A DNA stretch of 64,000 bases from Catenovulum sediminis (GCF_007289895.1 NZ_CP041661.1:372001-436000), one strand, 5' to 3'. Shown: positions 1 through 10,625, counted from the stretch's first letter. Program-made: numbers and translations. Notes: generated by a model from the sequence alone, not told the origin.

Positions 1-1650
1 AAAAACGATGCAAACACCGGCTTTTATTTAAATGGACGCAATATCAAGATAAAAGGGGTTAATCTTCATCACGATGCCGGGCTGGTAGGGGCCGCCGTAC
101 CAAAAGGTGTATGGCAGCGCCGTTTATCAAAGTTAAAAGAAGCGGGCGTGAACGCAATTAGAACGGCTCATAATGCGCCATCAAAAACTTTTTTAGAACT
201 CTGCGATGAGATGGGTTTTTTAGTACAAAACGAAATATTTGACGAATGGGATAACCCCAAAGACAAGCGCAAAAATTTTAACCAATCTGGCAATGCTGAA
301 CACGAAACTCAAAGTTACAGTCATTATTTTGAAAAATGGGCCGAAAGCGATCTAAAAGACACGATAAAACGAGACAGAAATCATGCCTCTATTTTTCAGT
401 GGAGTATCGGTAATGAAATAGAATGGACTTACCCCAGATTAACCAATGCAACAGGTTATTGGGCAAAAGATAAACCGGAAGACTTAAATTATTACTGGTC
501 GGCGCCTCCCAGAACGCCGGAGCAGATTAAACAAGCATTAAAAGCGCAACCTATAAAAGGTAAATCGCTGGCACAAACAGCGGCTAAATTAGCAAAATGG
601 ACCCGGGAAATGGATTTAACCCGCCCGGTCACTGCAAATTTAGTCACCCCTTCTTCAAGTCATGTCGAAGGCTACACAGAAGTACTCGATGTTATAGGTT
701 ACAGCTACCGCCAATCTGTATATGAATACGGGCACAATCATTACCCGAACAAAATGATTTTAGGCACGGAAAACTGGGTGCAATGGCATGAATGGCAGCA
801 CGTGTTAGAAAAAGACTACATACCGGGTATTTTCGTTTGGACGGGCATCGATTATTTAGGTGAAGCAAGTGGAAAGTGGCCAAGAAAAGGTACAAATTCA
901 GGCATGTTAGATTTTGCCGCATTTGAAAAGCCTAGTTTTCATATGATGAAAACACTGTGGAATGATGAACCGCATATTTATTTAACGACAAAACCCATGA
1001 AAGAATCGGCTTATAAATTAGAAAACGGGCAGGTTGTTGAAAAAGTCAAAGGCAGTTGGAAAAAAGGCAAGTGGTATTGGCGTGAGGTTAACAACCACTG
1101 GAATTATCAAAATAATCAACTGATTTCAGTAGAGGCCTATACCAATTTTGATGCAATAGAGCTGAGTTTAAACGGTCAAAGTTTGGGAAAACAAACATTA
1201 GCAGACAATCCAGATCGCATTTTAAAGTGGGCGGTTCCGTATTTAGCCGGGACTTTAACGGCAACCGCTTGGAAAAATGGGAAGCGCTACAGCCGTCAAT
1301 TAAAAACCGCGTCCCAACCCGCATCCATTCAGTTAACGACAGACAAAACAGAATTAAACGCAGATGGTTATCAAGTCGCCCACATAACGGCGCAATTGTT
1401 TGATAAAAACAACAACCCAGTCAAACACCAAGACACAATAATTCAATTTAAAATACCAGAAACATTGCGTTTGCTGGGGGTCGATAATGGTGCCAGCAAT
1501 AACATCCAGCGCCATTTAAGCACACAGATAAAAACCCATAATGGCCGCGCTTTATTGATTGTGCAAAGCAAGTTCAAAAAAGGCGAAACGACCGTTACAG
1601 CACTGAGTGACAGAATCCAGTCTGACGCCATAACGCTTTCACTTAGATAA
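1..1650 (+). CDS. Glycoside hydrolase family 2 enzyme, 3' part (5' end outside window)
   Basis: The frame is open from base 1, so the gene starts upstream. Visible residues begin with a GH2 TIM-barrel signature (NGRNIKIKGVNLHHD, then GVNAIRTAHNAP). The acid/base glutamate is in WSIGNEIEW (codon 415-417) and the nucleophile glutamate is in ILGTENW (codon 769-771); both are intact. After the barrel come a DUF4982-like beta domain (SLNGQSLGKQ) and a C-terminal Ig-like domain (TDKTELNADGYQ). Such enzymes are exo-beta-galactosidases or beta-glucuronidases that trim oligosaccharides, usually in the periplasm. With GH16 and sulfatases nearby, a beta-galactosidase acting on red-algal galactan oligosaccharides is the best guess. 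Family is certain; substrate is inferred. Confidence 0.9.
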   Translation, partial: KNDANTGFYLNGRNIKIKGVNLHHDAGLVGAAVPKGVWQRRLSKLKEAGVNAIRTAHNAPSKTFLELCDEMGFLVQNEIFDEWDNPKDKRKNFNQSGNAEHETQSYSHYFEKWAESDLKDTIKRDRNHASIFQWSIGNEIEWTYPRLTNATGYWAKDKPEDLNYYWSAPPRTPEQIKQALKAQPIKGKSLAQTAAKLAKWTREMDLTRPVTANLVTPSSSHVEGYTEVLDVIGYSYRQSVYEYGHNHYPNKMILGTENWVQWHEWQHVLEKDYIPGIFVWTGIDYLGEASGKWPRKGTNSGMLDFAAFEKPSFHMMKTLWNDEPHIYLTTKPMKESAYKLENGQVVEKVKGSWKKGKWYWREVNNHWNYQNNQLISVEAYTNFDAIELSLNGQSLGKQTLADNPDRILKWAVPYLAGTLTATAWKNGKRYSRQLKTASQPASIQLTTDKTELNADGYQVAHITAQLFDKNNNPVKHQDTIIQFKIPETLRLLGVDNGASNNIQRHLSTQIKTHNGRALLIVQSKFKKGETTVTALSDRIQSDAITLSLR

Positions 1651-1722
1651 GTGAAAGCGTTGTTTTCTATGTAAAAAAAGGGCACTATGGCGACTAAACA
1701 AGCCAAGTTAAAAGTTAACAAT

Positions 1723-2619
1723 ATGACAAAAAATAGAATAAATACCGTAGCGGGTTACCTGTGGTTGGTTTCAGCGATTTTATTGTTGTCCGCTTGTAGC
1801 AATACACAGTTAAACAAAGCGTGGCAACCGCTATTAACAAACGACTTAACCAATTGGGAAGTTTGGATAGGGGTTCCGCATTCAAGTGTAAAAGGTTTGC
1901 CAGAAGGCACCTTGCAACAAGATCACATTAGCCAGCACGGTGCTCCGAATGATGCGATAGGGTTAAACCAAGACATAAAAAACGTCTTTCAGCTTAAACA
2001 AAATAACGGAACGCCCGAACTGCACGTTTCTGGTGAAATTTATGGCGGCTTATCTACCAAAGCCCATTACGAAAACTATCACTTATCGTTAAAAATGCGC
2101 TGGGGGGATAAAAAATGGGCGCCACGCCTGAATAAATTAAGAGACAGTGGTTTATTGTTTCATTGCCGCGGTGAGCATGGCGCATTTTGGCGCGTGTGGA
2201 AATTGTGTCAAGAATACCAAATTCAAGAAACTGACTTAGGTGATTACATCCCATTAGGTAACCACAACAAAAGAGTGACTGGCAAAATACGTTACCGAAT
2301 GCCGGAGCAGGGCGATCGCCCCATATATGATGCAAACGGCAAACTAGGTACAGTCGGTTATGCCAGTGCCTCTCCAGAAGTAGATAACCCCCACGGTGAA
2401 TGGAATACACTTGAGTTATTTGCGTTTGCAGATAAAGCGGTCTTTGTTGCGAATGGCAAAGTGGTTATGGTGGTGCAAGATTTAAAAGATGAAAACAATC
2501 AACCTCTGACATCAGGTCAATTACAATTGCAATCGGAAGGCGCTGAGCTTGTATACAAGGATATAAAAATAAGATCGATGACAAAAATGCCTGAACGCTT
2601 TGCAACTTACTTTAATTAG
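1723..2619 (+). CDS. DUF1080 (3-keto-disaccharide hydrolase-like) lipoprotein
   Basis: The protein starts with a lipoprotein signal (MTKNRINTVAGYLWLV...LLSAC), so it is probably anchored in a membrane. The body is a DUF1080 concanavalin-like domain, with DLTNWEVW near the start, GEIYGGLSTK, the core DSGLLFHCRGEHGAFWRVW, and a C-terminal GQLQLQSEGAELVYKDIKIR strand. Members of this family hydrolyse 3-keto-glycosides made by periplasmic sugar oxidation, or act as sugar-binding modules. An in-frame ATG at 1687 would add 12 residues before the signal; 1723 fits the signal peptide better. It lies just after the GH2 gene on the same strand and may be co-transcribed with it. Confidence 0.8.
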   Translation: MTKNRINTVAGYLWLVSAILLLSACSNTQLNKAWQPLLTNDLTNWEVWIGVPHSSVKGLPEGTLQQDHISQHGAPNDAIGLNQDIKNVFQLKQNNGTPELHVSGEIYGGLSTKAHYENYHLSLKMRWGDKKWAPRLNKLRDSGLLFHCRGEHGAFWRVWKLCQEYQIQETDLGDYIPLGNHNKRVTGKIRYRMPEQGDRPIYDANGKLGTVGYASASPEVDNPHGEWNTLELFAFADKAVFVANGKVVMVVQDLKDENNQPLTSGQLQLQSEGAELVYKDIKIRSMTKMPERFATYFN

Positions 2620-2648
2620 CGCTGGATAAAAAGTGTTTCAGGTGCCTG

Positions 2649-4013
2649 ATGTTTTCAGATAGTGAAGCTTTATTCCGCTTTTTAGTGATGCCCGTCATTT
2701 CAACACAGATTATCTTTTCAGTGATGATCTATTTTGTTTTGGTACGCAAACAAATCAGCCGAGAATATCAATATTATGTGATATTTCTCGGTTGCTTAGC
2801 GTATTTTTTATTTGGCCGTTCATTACAACATTTTTCCGAACCGGACATCTCACAAGGGCTGTTATATAGCCGCGTATTTTTATTGTTCGCAATTGGTATG
2901 CCCGCTTTGGTTATCGGTGCCAGTTTGCACGCCGGATTTCGTAAAAACGCATATTTGTTGCTCCCTCCTTGTTTGGCCGGTCTCCTGCTAGGCGCGGGAT
3001 ATGTCTATTTTATGGCTGTTTTTCGCGGAAATTTAGAAGCATTCGAATGGTTAAGTATTATTCCGGCAAACCAATATCTAACCACTGCTCATCAATTGCA
3101 AACTTTGGCCGGCTTTATTTTACTGGTGCTCCCTTGTAGTTTGCTGCTGTTACGCAGTTTATACATTGGCCATAAATCCAACTTAAATTTATTTCTCGCG
3201 GGCGCTTTAAGCTTTGCGTTGCTGTTTTTCTTAGGCAGTGCCAATGTTATCGACTATGGGTTTTATTATACAGGCTCTGTATTTTGTGCTTTGTGCTGGG
3301 CTTATGCGGTATTTCAAAATATTCGCAGTATCAAAGGCAAAGCTGCGCTGTTAAAAGACGAGCTGTTCTATCAAATCAAAACAGGTTCGAGCGCAAAAAA
3401 CACAGCGGCCAAAAATCAGGAAATAGCTCAATTGCTTTCTCGTCTTGAAAAAACCTCTGAGGGCGATTTAGAACTTTATAAAATGCGCGTGCGAGATATT
3501 TTAAATCGACTGACCGATTCAACCATAGAAGCAGGCGGCGACTCTGCAAGCTTGCTGTCGCGCCACAAACAACAAAATAATGCGATTGATGAAAGCCAAA
3601 ATATTCATGATGTTAGCCAACTAGTGGCAAAAGAAGCGGCACAATTTTCAAATTTAATTGCGGATATGCCAATCAAACGTAATTTGGCACAAATTGAACA
3701 AGCAAAAGATTATATGTTGCATCATTGTCAGGACAATCTAGATATCGACACCATAGCGAAACAGGTTGGTTTAAGCAAAGGCCATCTGATGCGGATTTTT
3801 AAAGAACACGTCGGGCAAACCGTCAATCAGTATTTGGCACAAATACGAATCGAAAAATCCAAACATTTATTAAAACAATTATCAGTGACAGAAACCGCCT
3901 TCGCCGCTGGTTTTAACAACTCAAACTACTTTAATACGGTCTTTAAAAAACAAGTTGGCTGTACACCGGGCCAATACAAAAGCACACTACAACCACCATC
4001 AAGCGAAAACTAA
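2649..4013 (+). CDS. Membrane-anchored AraC-family transcriptional regulator
   Basis: The N-terminal half (residues about 5-230) is a series of roughly seven hydrophobic segments. A linker with charged, coiled-coil-like sequence follows, then a C-terminal AraC DNA-binding domain (about 350-445) with two helix-turn-helix units: IDTIAKQVGLSKGHLMRIFK and VTETAFAAGFNNSNYFNTVF followed by GCTPGQYK. This 7TM-AraC layout is common for regulators that sense a ligand at the membrane and switch on a neighbouring polysaccharide locus. It lies 29 bp after the DUF1080 gene on the same strand. The inducer is unknown. Confidence 0.85.
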   Translation: MFSDSEALFRFLVMPVISTQIIFSVMIYFVLVRKQISREYQYYVIFLGCLAYFLFGRSLQHFSEPDISQGLLYSRVFLLFAIGMPALVIGASLHAGFRKNAYLLLPPCLAGLLLGAGYVYFMAVFRGNLEAFEWLSIIPANQYLTTAHQLQTLAGFILLVLPCSLLLLRSLYIGHKSNLNLFLAGALSFALLFFLGSANVIDYGFYYTGSVFCALCWAYAVFQNIRSIKGKAALLKDELFYQIKTGSSAKNTAAKNQEIAQLLSRLEKTSEGDLELYKMRVRDILNRLTDSTIEAGGDSASLLSRHKQQNNAIDESQNIHDVSQLVAKEAAQFSNLIADMPIKRNLAQIEQAKDYMLHHCQDNLDIDTIAKQVGLSKGHLMRIFKEHVGQTVNQYLAQIRIEKSKHLLKQLSVTETAFAAGFNNSNYFNTVFKKQVGCTPGQYKSTLQPPSSEN

Positions 4014-4140
4014 GTGATTGATATTTATTAAAATTAACATCATGTTGTTATTTTAAAGTAGATTGGTTGATATTTTAGAGGTGCAGGCCAACCGCCTTGG
4101 GTAAGCTTTTTATAATCTTACCGATAAAAGGCATCTACGC

Positions 4141-5169
4141 ATGATACAAAAGATTTGTATTTCACTCTGTTTTATTTCGGCTTTGCTGAATTTTTGCCAA
4201 GCGCACGAAGATATTTCACATGCCAAACACTATCAATTTAACAGCTCTGATAACTGGTCTTTATTGGCGGATGGTAGTCGTAAAATAGGCAATTCTCACG
4301 GTGGCATTGACGTCGCCGCCAACGGTGATGTTTACGTGAGCGTAATAGGGCCCAAAGGCGGAATTCAGGTTTACAATCCGCAGGGTGAATTTTTGCGCAA
4401 TGTGCCAAATGCACCCAATGATATCCACGGTTTTATCATCCAGTCGGATAAAAGCGGTGAAGAGTTTATCTACGGTGCTGAAATGTCTGGCCACAAGATA
4501 TTTAAAATGCGATTAAATGGTGAACGAATTTTAAATATTGATGCCTTGATACAAATCCCCAAAAAATATCACAAAAAAGCGGTTGCTAACGCACGCGGTT
4601 GGACTCCACCACCGATACGTTTAACCGCTACTGCGGTCAATAACGCGGGCGATCTGTTTGTTGTTGACGGTTATGGTTTAGATTACATTCATCAATTTTC
4701 AGCTAACGGAAAATACCTTAAAACCTTTGGTGGCCGGCAAGCCCCGTGGCAATTTAACAACTGCCATAAGATTTATATCGACCCAAGATATCAACCTAAC
4801 CGCATCATTTGCGCAGACCGAGCCAACCATAGGTTAGTGCATTTAAAATTAACGGGTGAATTTATCGCAGAGTATGCCGCTAACTTGCGCCGGCTGAGTG
4901 CAATTGACTTTTACCACGATTTTGCAGCCGTTGCTGAAATATCGGGCCGTGTCACTATTTTAGATAAACAAGGTAAGGTCGTGCGCCATATTGGCACCAA
5001 TGACAACCGGGCTGAAACCGATAAAAACAAAACGCCTCCGGAAAAATGGCGAGCCGGTGTATTTACCGCGCCGCACGGCATTAGTTTTGACCAAAACGGC
5101 AATCTATATATCACTGAATATAACAAGTGGGGTCGCATTTTACGCTTTGAACTTAGCGACATGGAGTAA
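4141..5169 (+). CDS. Secreted NHL-repeat beta-propeller protein
   Basis: A signal peptide (MIQKICISLCFISALLNFCQA) is followed by about 320 residues of NHL-type propeller repeats. Repeat signatures include VAANGDVYVSVIGPKG, GDLFVVDGYGLDYIHQFSANG, PNRIICADRANHRLVHL and FDQNGNLYITEYNKWGRILRF. Proteins of this type (6-bladed propeller, peptidyl-glycine lyase-like) usually bind ligands or partner proteins in the periplasm; enzymatic activity cannot be claimed. The stop codon is 4 bp before the next start, so it is translationally linked to the cytochrome/DUF1553 gene and likely works with it. Confidence 0.75.
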   Translation: MIQKICISLCFISALLNFCQAHEDISHAKHYQFNSSDNWSLLADGSRKIGNSHGGIDVAANGDVYVSVIGPKGGIQVYNPQGEFLRNVPNAPNDIHGFIIQSDKSGEEFIYGAEMSGHKIFKMRLNGERILNIDALIQIPKKYHKKAVANARGWTPPPIRLTATAVNNAGDLFVVDGYGLDYIHQFSANGKYLKTFGGRQAPWQFNNCHKIYIDPRYQPNRIICADRANHRLVHLKLTGEFIAEYAANLRRLSAIDFYHDFAAVAEISGRVTILDKQGKVVRHIGTNDNRAETDKNKTPPEKWRAGVFTAPHGISFDQNGNLYITEYNKWGRILRFELSDME

Positions 5170-5173
5170 TCTA

Positions 5174-8100
5174 ATGCAGCCACTACGCTTTATTTTATTA
5201 CCCTTCATCTGTGCTTTAATGCAGGCATGTCAGCCTGCAACGTCAAACAAAGAAAAACCAGAAATCAGTTTTAACCGAGATATCCGACCAATCTTAACTG
5301 AACACTGCACGGGCTGTCATGGTGGAGTCAGCAAACAAGCAGGGGTGTCTTTTGTCTATCAAAAAGAGGCGTATGGGCGGGGGCATTCGGGCCGTTTGAC
5401 CATTAAACCGGGCGACCCGGCTGGTTCAGAACTGATTGCGCGTATTGAAACTCAGGATGAAAACCTGAGAATGCCATACAATGCGCCCCCTCTAGCGAAA
5501 GAGAAAATTGCCAAGTTGCGTCAATGGATCCGTGAAGGCGCAAAATGGGAAACACACTGGGCCTTTAAAGCACCACAAAAACCACCATTGCCGCTTGCAG
5601 TGGCACAGCAGCTCAATCCAATTGATCAGTTTGTTCAACAACGGTTAAAGTCCAATGCATTCAGTATCAGTCCACGCGCCGATAAATACCGGCAATTAAG
5701 ACGACTCAGTTTAGATTTAACCGGACTACCGCCCAGCTTGGACGAAATCAGGCAGTTTATTCACGACAATTCTGACGATGCATACGAAAAACAAGTTGAC
5801 CGATTATTGGCATCTGAGCAATTTGGTGAGCGCTGGGCAGCCATGTGGCTAGATTTAGCAAGATATGCAGACAGCCAAGGATACACCCGGGATGAATACC
5901 GAGCCAGTTGGCCGTATCGCGATTGGGTGATCAAAGCATTTAATCAAAACATGCCCTATAACGACTTTATCACCAAACAACTTGCCGGCGATTTGCTTGA
6001 TGATAAATCCGTAGATGATCTAATAGCGACTAGCTTTCACCGTCAAACCCCAATCAATAGCGAAGGTGGCACAGACGATGAAGAATTTAGAGTGATTGCG
6101 GTGATGGACAGAGTCGCAACAAGCTGGCGGGCAATTAACGGTATCACAATGGAATGTGTGCAATGTCATTCGCACCCGTACGATCCGATAGAGCATGATG
6201 AATACTATAAATCTTACGCTTTTTTCAACACCAGTTTAGATGCAGATTATCGCAGCGATGCCCCGCACCTAATGCTCCCGAAAGAGACACAGTTGCGACA
6301 AACAGCATTTGAACTGCAAATGAAAATGCAAACAATCAGAGACACAACCATTAACACGACCCACCAGCTCAGCAAACAAACTGGTGACTGGTTAAAACTG
6401 GCAATTGTTTCAGCCAGTCATGATCAAAAAACAGCGCTGGAAGACCTTATTGCCAAGACGGAACAACAGATTAAAAATTTAGACCCGCAGAAACAAAAAC
6501 CACGATTGAATCATGCAAAGTACGCACTCAAACGATATCAGCAAACCCTGCAATCTTTGCTTGAAAATCAATACAAACCAGAAAAACTGCACATTAAAAA
6601 CGATGAATTACATCATACGGATGACTTTGCACAAAAAACACAAATTAGCTTAGACTCAGAAAAAGTGCCACCTGATCAGGTAATCGGCGCTATCACGGCT
6701 ATCAAGTTAACAGCACTACCCGTTAACGCGCAGAAAGCCATACATACACCTGAATTTGCAGTTTCGATAGACGATATCGAAATTTATAAACATCATGCAA
6801 ATGGCACTTTGGAAAAACTCCAGATCAAAGATTATTTTACTTTGCACGGTGAAGCGCTAGACGAGCAGCTTAAACGTCTGGCCAAAAATGCCAATATAGA
6901 TGCGGCAGGCGGGCTCTTTAGCCACCGTCTTTTTGCGCCACTTTCAACGGTCGCCGTACTGCACACACCGCTTAGGTTAAAGCCAGACGACAATCTAAAA
7001 ATCGTATTAAAACAATATCAGCTTAGAAATTTAAACGAAGGTATGCCATCTGAATTGCAACGCTTTAAAGTTGAAATAACAGCAGATGAAATCTGGCATC
7101 ACTATGCGGACAGTGAAGAGCGTACCAACCTGATTGCAGAGTATCAAACACTCAGCCAAAAGCTTGCTGACATCAGCAGCATAGCGCTGCCAGTTATGCT
7201 TGAACAAGATCCGTACAATCAACGGGGAACCGCTTTATTTTCGCGAGGTAATTTTTTAGCTAAACAAGGTCCATTATTAAAACCGCACACACCTGCGTTA
7301 TTACCGCCAATGCCTGTGCAATCAAAAGCAAACCGCCTCACCTTAGCCAAATGGTTTTTTAGAGACGATCAACCACTGACTGCCAGAGTCGCGGTCAATC
7401 ATTTTTGGCAGCAGTTATTTGGTCGGGGTTTAGTAGATACAATCGGTGATTTTGGCAGTGCCGGCGAATTACCTTCGCACCCAAAATTACTTGACTGGCT
7501 GGCCGTTACATTTCAGCAAGATTATCAGTGGGATATAAAAAAATTACTCAAACTTATGGTCATGAGTGAAACCTATCGACAAACATCCGCTAGCCATGCC
7601 GAACAAGCCAATCTCGATCCGCAAAACCGCTTGTTATCTCGAGCCAATACAAGGCGTTTAAGTGCCGAAATGGTGCGCGATCAAGCGCTGTTTGTCAGTG
7701 GGTTGTTAACCCAAAAGTTAGCTGGCGAACCTGTTATGCCGCCACAACCGCAAGGGATCTGGGGACGAAAAGGACGCATTATCAGAGACTGGCAAGAAGC
7801 ACAGGGCGAAAACCGTTACCGCAGAGCCATTTATACATTTATTAAACGCGCTTATATCTATCCGAGCTTTTTAACGTTTGACATGGAAACGCGGGAAATT
7901 AGCCATGGTAAAAGAATCCAAACCAACACCCCTTTACAAGCACTGGTAACTTTAAATGATCCGGTTTATGTGGAGGCCAGTGAAGCGCTAGGCAAATTAA
8001 TTGCGCAAGATTATGTCTCAAGCAATCAGCTGGATGAAGCGCTTAAAAACGCATTTTTACGCGTTACCTCACAACCGCCCACGTCACAAGCGCTGACTCA

Positions 8101-8206
8101 ACTAAAACAAACCTTTGCAAACATACAAAGCGAGTCAGATCAGCAAACAGCGTTTAATCAAATCAGTGCATTGCTTTTAAATCTAGATGCCGCGCTAACG
8201 AGGTAA
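5174..8206 (+). CDS. PSCyt1-DUF1549-DUF1553 protein (planctomycete-type cytochrome)
   Basis: The start is the ATG at 5174, which has GGAG overlapping the previous stop; a longer upstream reading frame exists but would overlap the NHL gene. A short hydrophobic leader ending LMQACQP precedes a PSCyt1 haem c domain with the CTGCH motif, then DUF1549 (RRLSLDLTGLPPSLDEI, FGERWAAMWLDLARYADSQGY), a second possible haem site CVQCH, and a C-terminal DUF1553 domain (ARVAVNHFWQQLFGRGLVDT). This architecture is abundant in Planctomycetes and is found with DUF1501 partners and sugar oxidation or desulfation genes. It probably carries electrons in the periplasm; the substrate is unknown. Its stop abuts the DUF1501 start. 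Confidence 0.88.
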   Translation: MQPLRFILLPFICALMQACQPATSNKEKPEISFNRDIRPILTEHCTGCHGGVSKQAGVSFVYQKEAYGRGHSGRLTIKPGDPAGSELIARIETQDENLRMPYNAPPLAKEKIAKLRQWIREGAKWETHWAFKAPQKPPLPLAVAQQLNPIDQFVQQRLKSNAFSISPRADKYRQLRRLSLDLTGLPPSLDEIRQFIHDNSDDAYEKQVDRLLASEQFGERWAAMWLDLARYADSQGYTRDEYRASWPYRDWVIKAFNQNMPYNDFITKQLAGDLLDDKSVDDLIATSFHRQTPINSEGGTDDEEFRVIAVMDRVATSWRAINGITMECVQCHSHPYDPIEHDEYYKSYAFFNTSLDADYRSDAPHLMLPKETQLRQTAFELQMKMQTIRDTTINTTHQLSKQTGDWLKLAIVSASHDQKTALEDLIAKTEQQIKNLDPQKQKPRLNHAKYALKRYQQTLQSLLENQYKPEKLHIKNDELHHTDDFAQKTQISLDSEKVPPDQVIGAITAIKLTALPVNAQKAIHTPEFAVSIDDIEIYKHHANGTLEKLQIKDYFTLHGEALDEQLKRLAKNANIDAAGGLFSHRLFAPLSTVAVLHTPLRLKPDDNLKIVLKQYQLRNLNEGMPSELQRFKVEITADEIWHHYADSEERTNLIAEYQTLSQKLADISSIALPVMLEQDPYNQRGTALFSRGNFLAKQGPLLKPHTPALLPPMPVQSKANRLTLAKWFFRDDQPLTARVAVNHFWQQLFGRGLVDTIGDFGSAGELPSHPKLLDWLAVTFQQDYQWDIKKLLKLMVMSETYRQTSASHAEQANLDPQNRLLSRANTRRLSAEMVRDQALFVSGLLTQKLAGEPVMPPQPQGIWGRKGRIIRDWQEAQGENRYRRAIYTFIKRAYIYPSFLTFDMETREISHGKRIQTNTPLQALVTLNDPVYVEASEALGKLIAQDYVSSNQLDEALKNAFLRVTSQPPTSQALTQLKQTFANIQSESDQQTAFNQISALLLNLDAALTR

Positions 8207-9687
8207 ATGATGAAAGATTTTTTATATCAACAATTGCAGCAGCAAACCAGACGTGAATTTTTACAGGGTAGTGGACGTTTGTTAAGCAGTGCTTTTTTAG
8301 CCTCAGCGGCACCGGCAGCACTGTTAGCCGGCGAACATAAGTTAGACTTTAGCCGCCCGATGAGCCAGCCGCTTGCACCTTTACCACCACAGTATCCAAG
8401 CAAAGTAAAACGTGTCATTTATATGCATATGGCGGGCGCACCCAGTCAACTGGAGTTGTTTGACTACAAACCCGAATTGGCTAAATACGATGGCAAACTC
8501 TGCCCAGATGCCTTTTTAGAAGGTAAACGATTTGCCTTTATTTCCGGCAGACCCAGTTTATTGGGGCCACAGTATTCATTTAAACAACATGGTGACAGTG
8601 GCGCTTGGATTTCAGATCGGCTGCCGCATTTACACAAACACGCTGACGAACTGTGTTTTATAAAATCGATGCACACAGATCAATTTAATCATGCGCCAGC
8701 TCAGATACTGGCACATACAGGCCATGCATTATCCGGTCATCCGTCTATCGGCGCATGGACTACTTATGGCTTGGGGAGCATGAATCAAAATTTACCCGGT
8801 TATATGGTATTAGTTTCCGGTAGTCGAGATCCGGATGGTGGAAAACAACTGTGGGGTTCAGGTTTTTTGCCCAGTGCCTATCAAGGTGTACGCTGCCGTT
8901 CGCAAGGCGATCCAATATTATATTTAAGCAACCCAGAAAATGTTTCACGATCAATGAGAAGACTGGTGCTGGATGGCTTAAAACAAATGAATCAACAGCA
9001 ATATCAAACAGAAGGTGACCCGGAAACCTTAACCCGGATTGCCCAATATGAAATGGCATATCGGATGCAGCTAGAGGCTTCAGATGCATTTGCCATCGAG
9101 CAAGAGTCGGCAAAAACACTCGCTGCTTATGGCGCGCAACCGGGTCAACCCAGTTTTGCCAACAATTGTTTATTGGCGCGGCGGTTGGCGGAAAAAGATG
9201 TACGTTTTATTCAACTATTCGATTATGGCTGGGACTCACACGGCAGTAACAAAAATGAAGCGCTCGATCACGGCTTTGTTGATAAGTGCCGTCAAATAGA
9301 CCAGCCAATATCCGCTTTATTGGATGATTTAAAAGCAAGAGGATTATTCGAAGATACACTGGTTATTTGGGGGGAGAGTTTGGCCGCACACCGATGCAGG
9401 AAAACCGAGGGGGTGTAAACAACGTTTTCGCAGGCCGGGATCACCATCCCAATGCTTATACCATGTGGATGGCAGGTGCTGGTGTTAAGGCGGGTTACAC
9501 GCATGGAGAAACCGATGATATGGGTTACGAGATAGTTAAAGACCCGGTCAGTATTCACGATTTTCATGCCACGCTACTGTATTTACTGGGTTTTAATCAT
9601 CACGATTTAAATTACCGCTATCAAGGGCTTAATCAAAAGCTGACAGGGGTAAATGAAGCTCATATTATCTCTGAGCTACTGGCATAA
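8207..9687 (+). pseudogene. DUF1501 Tat-exported protein, broken by one frameshift
   Basis: Two reading frames together give a full DUF1501 protein. The first (8207-9418) has a twin-arginine leader (TRREFLQGSGR), the YMHMAGAPSQLELFDYKP start of the domain and DYGWDSHG. The second (overlapping, ending 9687) continues with GGEFGRTPMQENRGG and AGRDHHPNAYTMWMAGAGV. The frames meet at a run of six G (9369-9374); a seventh G would restore the family sequence VIWGGEFGRTP. It could be a true loss-of-function, a base-calling error, or ribosomal slippage on the G run. DUF1501 proteins pair with DUF1553 proteins, exactly as here. Confidence 0.85.
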
Positions 9688-9698
9688 GGGGAGTGGAT

Positions 9699-10625
9699 AT
9701 GACCCGCAAAAGATATTTTACAATTGTCGCCTTCCTATCGCTGCTTTTGTTGAGTGTCATCATCAGCCAACAACCCGCTGGGCTGCAATGGACAAAAGAA
9801 ACCTTGTTTGGTCAGGCAAAACTACAAGCAACACCAGATTCATTTTATCAACACAGAGTAGACGAAATTTTTGTACGCTATTGTGTAGATTGTCACAATG
9901 AAAACAAAGCCAAAGGTAAACTGCGGCTGGATAGCTTCAGACAAGCTGTATTTGGTGGTCGTAGTGGTGATGTTTTAGGCAAAAATAGCACAACCAGCCT
10001 ATTGTTAGCACGCATGCAATTACCGGCAGATAATCGATTAGCTATGCCGCCTCTAGGCCGTAAACGCCAAACTAAAGATGAGCTGAAAGTTATTCAGATG
10101 TGGCTGGATAAAGGCGCTTCTGGTTCGTTAACCCGTGCGGCCTTTGCGACCGCGCCGGAAAAACAAAAAATCATAGAATTAAACCCCTATCAGCCCGAGC
10201 AGATCGCAAAAAAGCGCGCGCCATTTGCAAAACAGGTTGCTAAATTACAGAAAAAATATCCTTTAAACGTTCAGTATTTGGCGCGAACCTCTCATTTAAT
10301 TGAGATAACACATATCTCCTCTGCGCCTGCGATGACCGACCAATCATTTACCGAGTTGGATCGGGTTTTACCTGTTGTCGCGCGTTTGAATTTGCGCAAT
10401 GCTCCGGTAACCGATCAGTCTTTACCGTATATATTAAACATGCGATCACTTACTTACATCAATATATCAGGCACCGCGTTAAGTGCACCATCAATCCAAC
10501 AACTCATCCATTTACCCATGCTTAAACGCATTTTAGTCAGCGAAAGATTGTTACAAGAATTAGACCTGCAAAAATTTCAGCAAGCCGGGATTATTTTAGA
10601 GAGCGTATATTATGAAAACAGTTAA
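9699..10625 (+). CDS. PSCyt1-type cytochrome c with leucine-rich-like C terminus
   Basis: ATG at 9699 is chosen because AAGGGGAG lies about 7 bp upstream; a GTG at 9693 is an alternative. An N-terminal membrane segment (YFTIVAFLSLLLLSVII) anchors a PSCyt1 domain with one haem motif, CVDCH, and the conserved MPPLG region. The C-terminal third has short leucine-rich-like strands (LPVVARLNLRNAPVTDQSLP, SLTYINISGTALS). The gene sits between DUF1501 and cytochrome b561 with a 14-bp overlap into the latter, so the three are probably one electron-transfer unit. Confidence 0.8.
   Translation: MTRKRYFTIVAFLSLLLLSVIISQQPAGLQWTKETLFGQAKLQATPDSFYQHRVDEIFVRYCVDCHNENKAKGKLRLDSFRQAVFGGRSGDVLGKNSTTSLLLARMQLPADNRLAMPPLGRKRQTKDELKVIQMWLDKGASGSLTRAAFATAPEKQKIIELNPYQPEQIAKKRAPFAKQVAKLQKKYPLNVQYLARTSHLIEITHISSAPAMTDQSFTELDRVLPVVARLNLRNAPVTDQSLPYILNMRSLTYINISGTALSAPSIQQLIHLPMLKRILVSERLLQELDLQKFQQAGIILESVYYENS

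Noticed and set aside
8760-9119. Minus-strand frame of 119 codons
   Set aside because: It lies entirely inside the DUF1501 gene on the other strand and has no family-like features.
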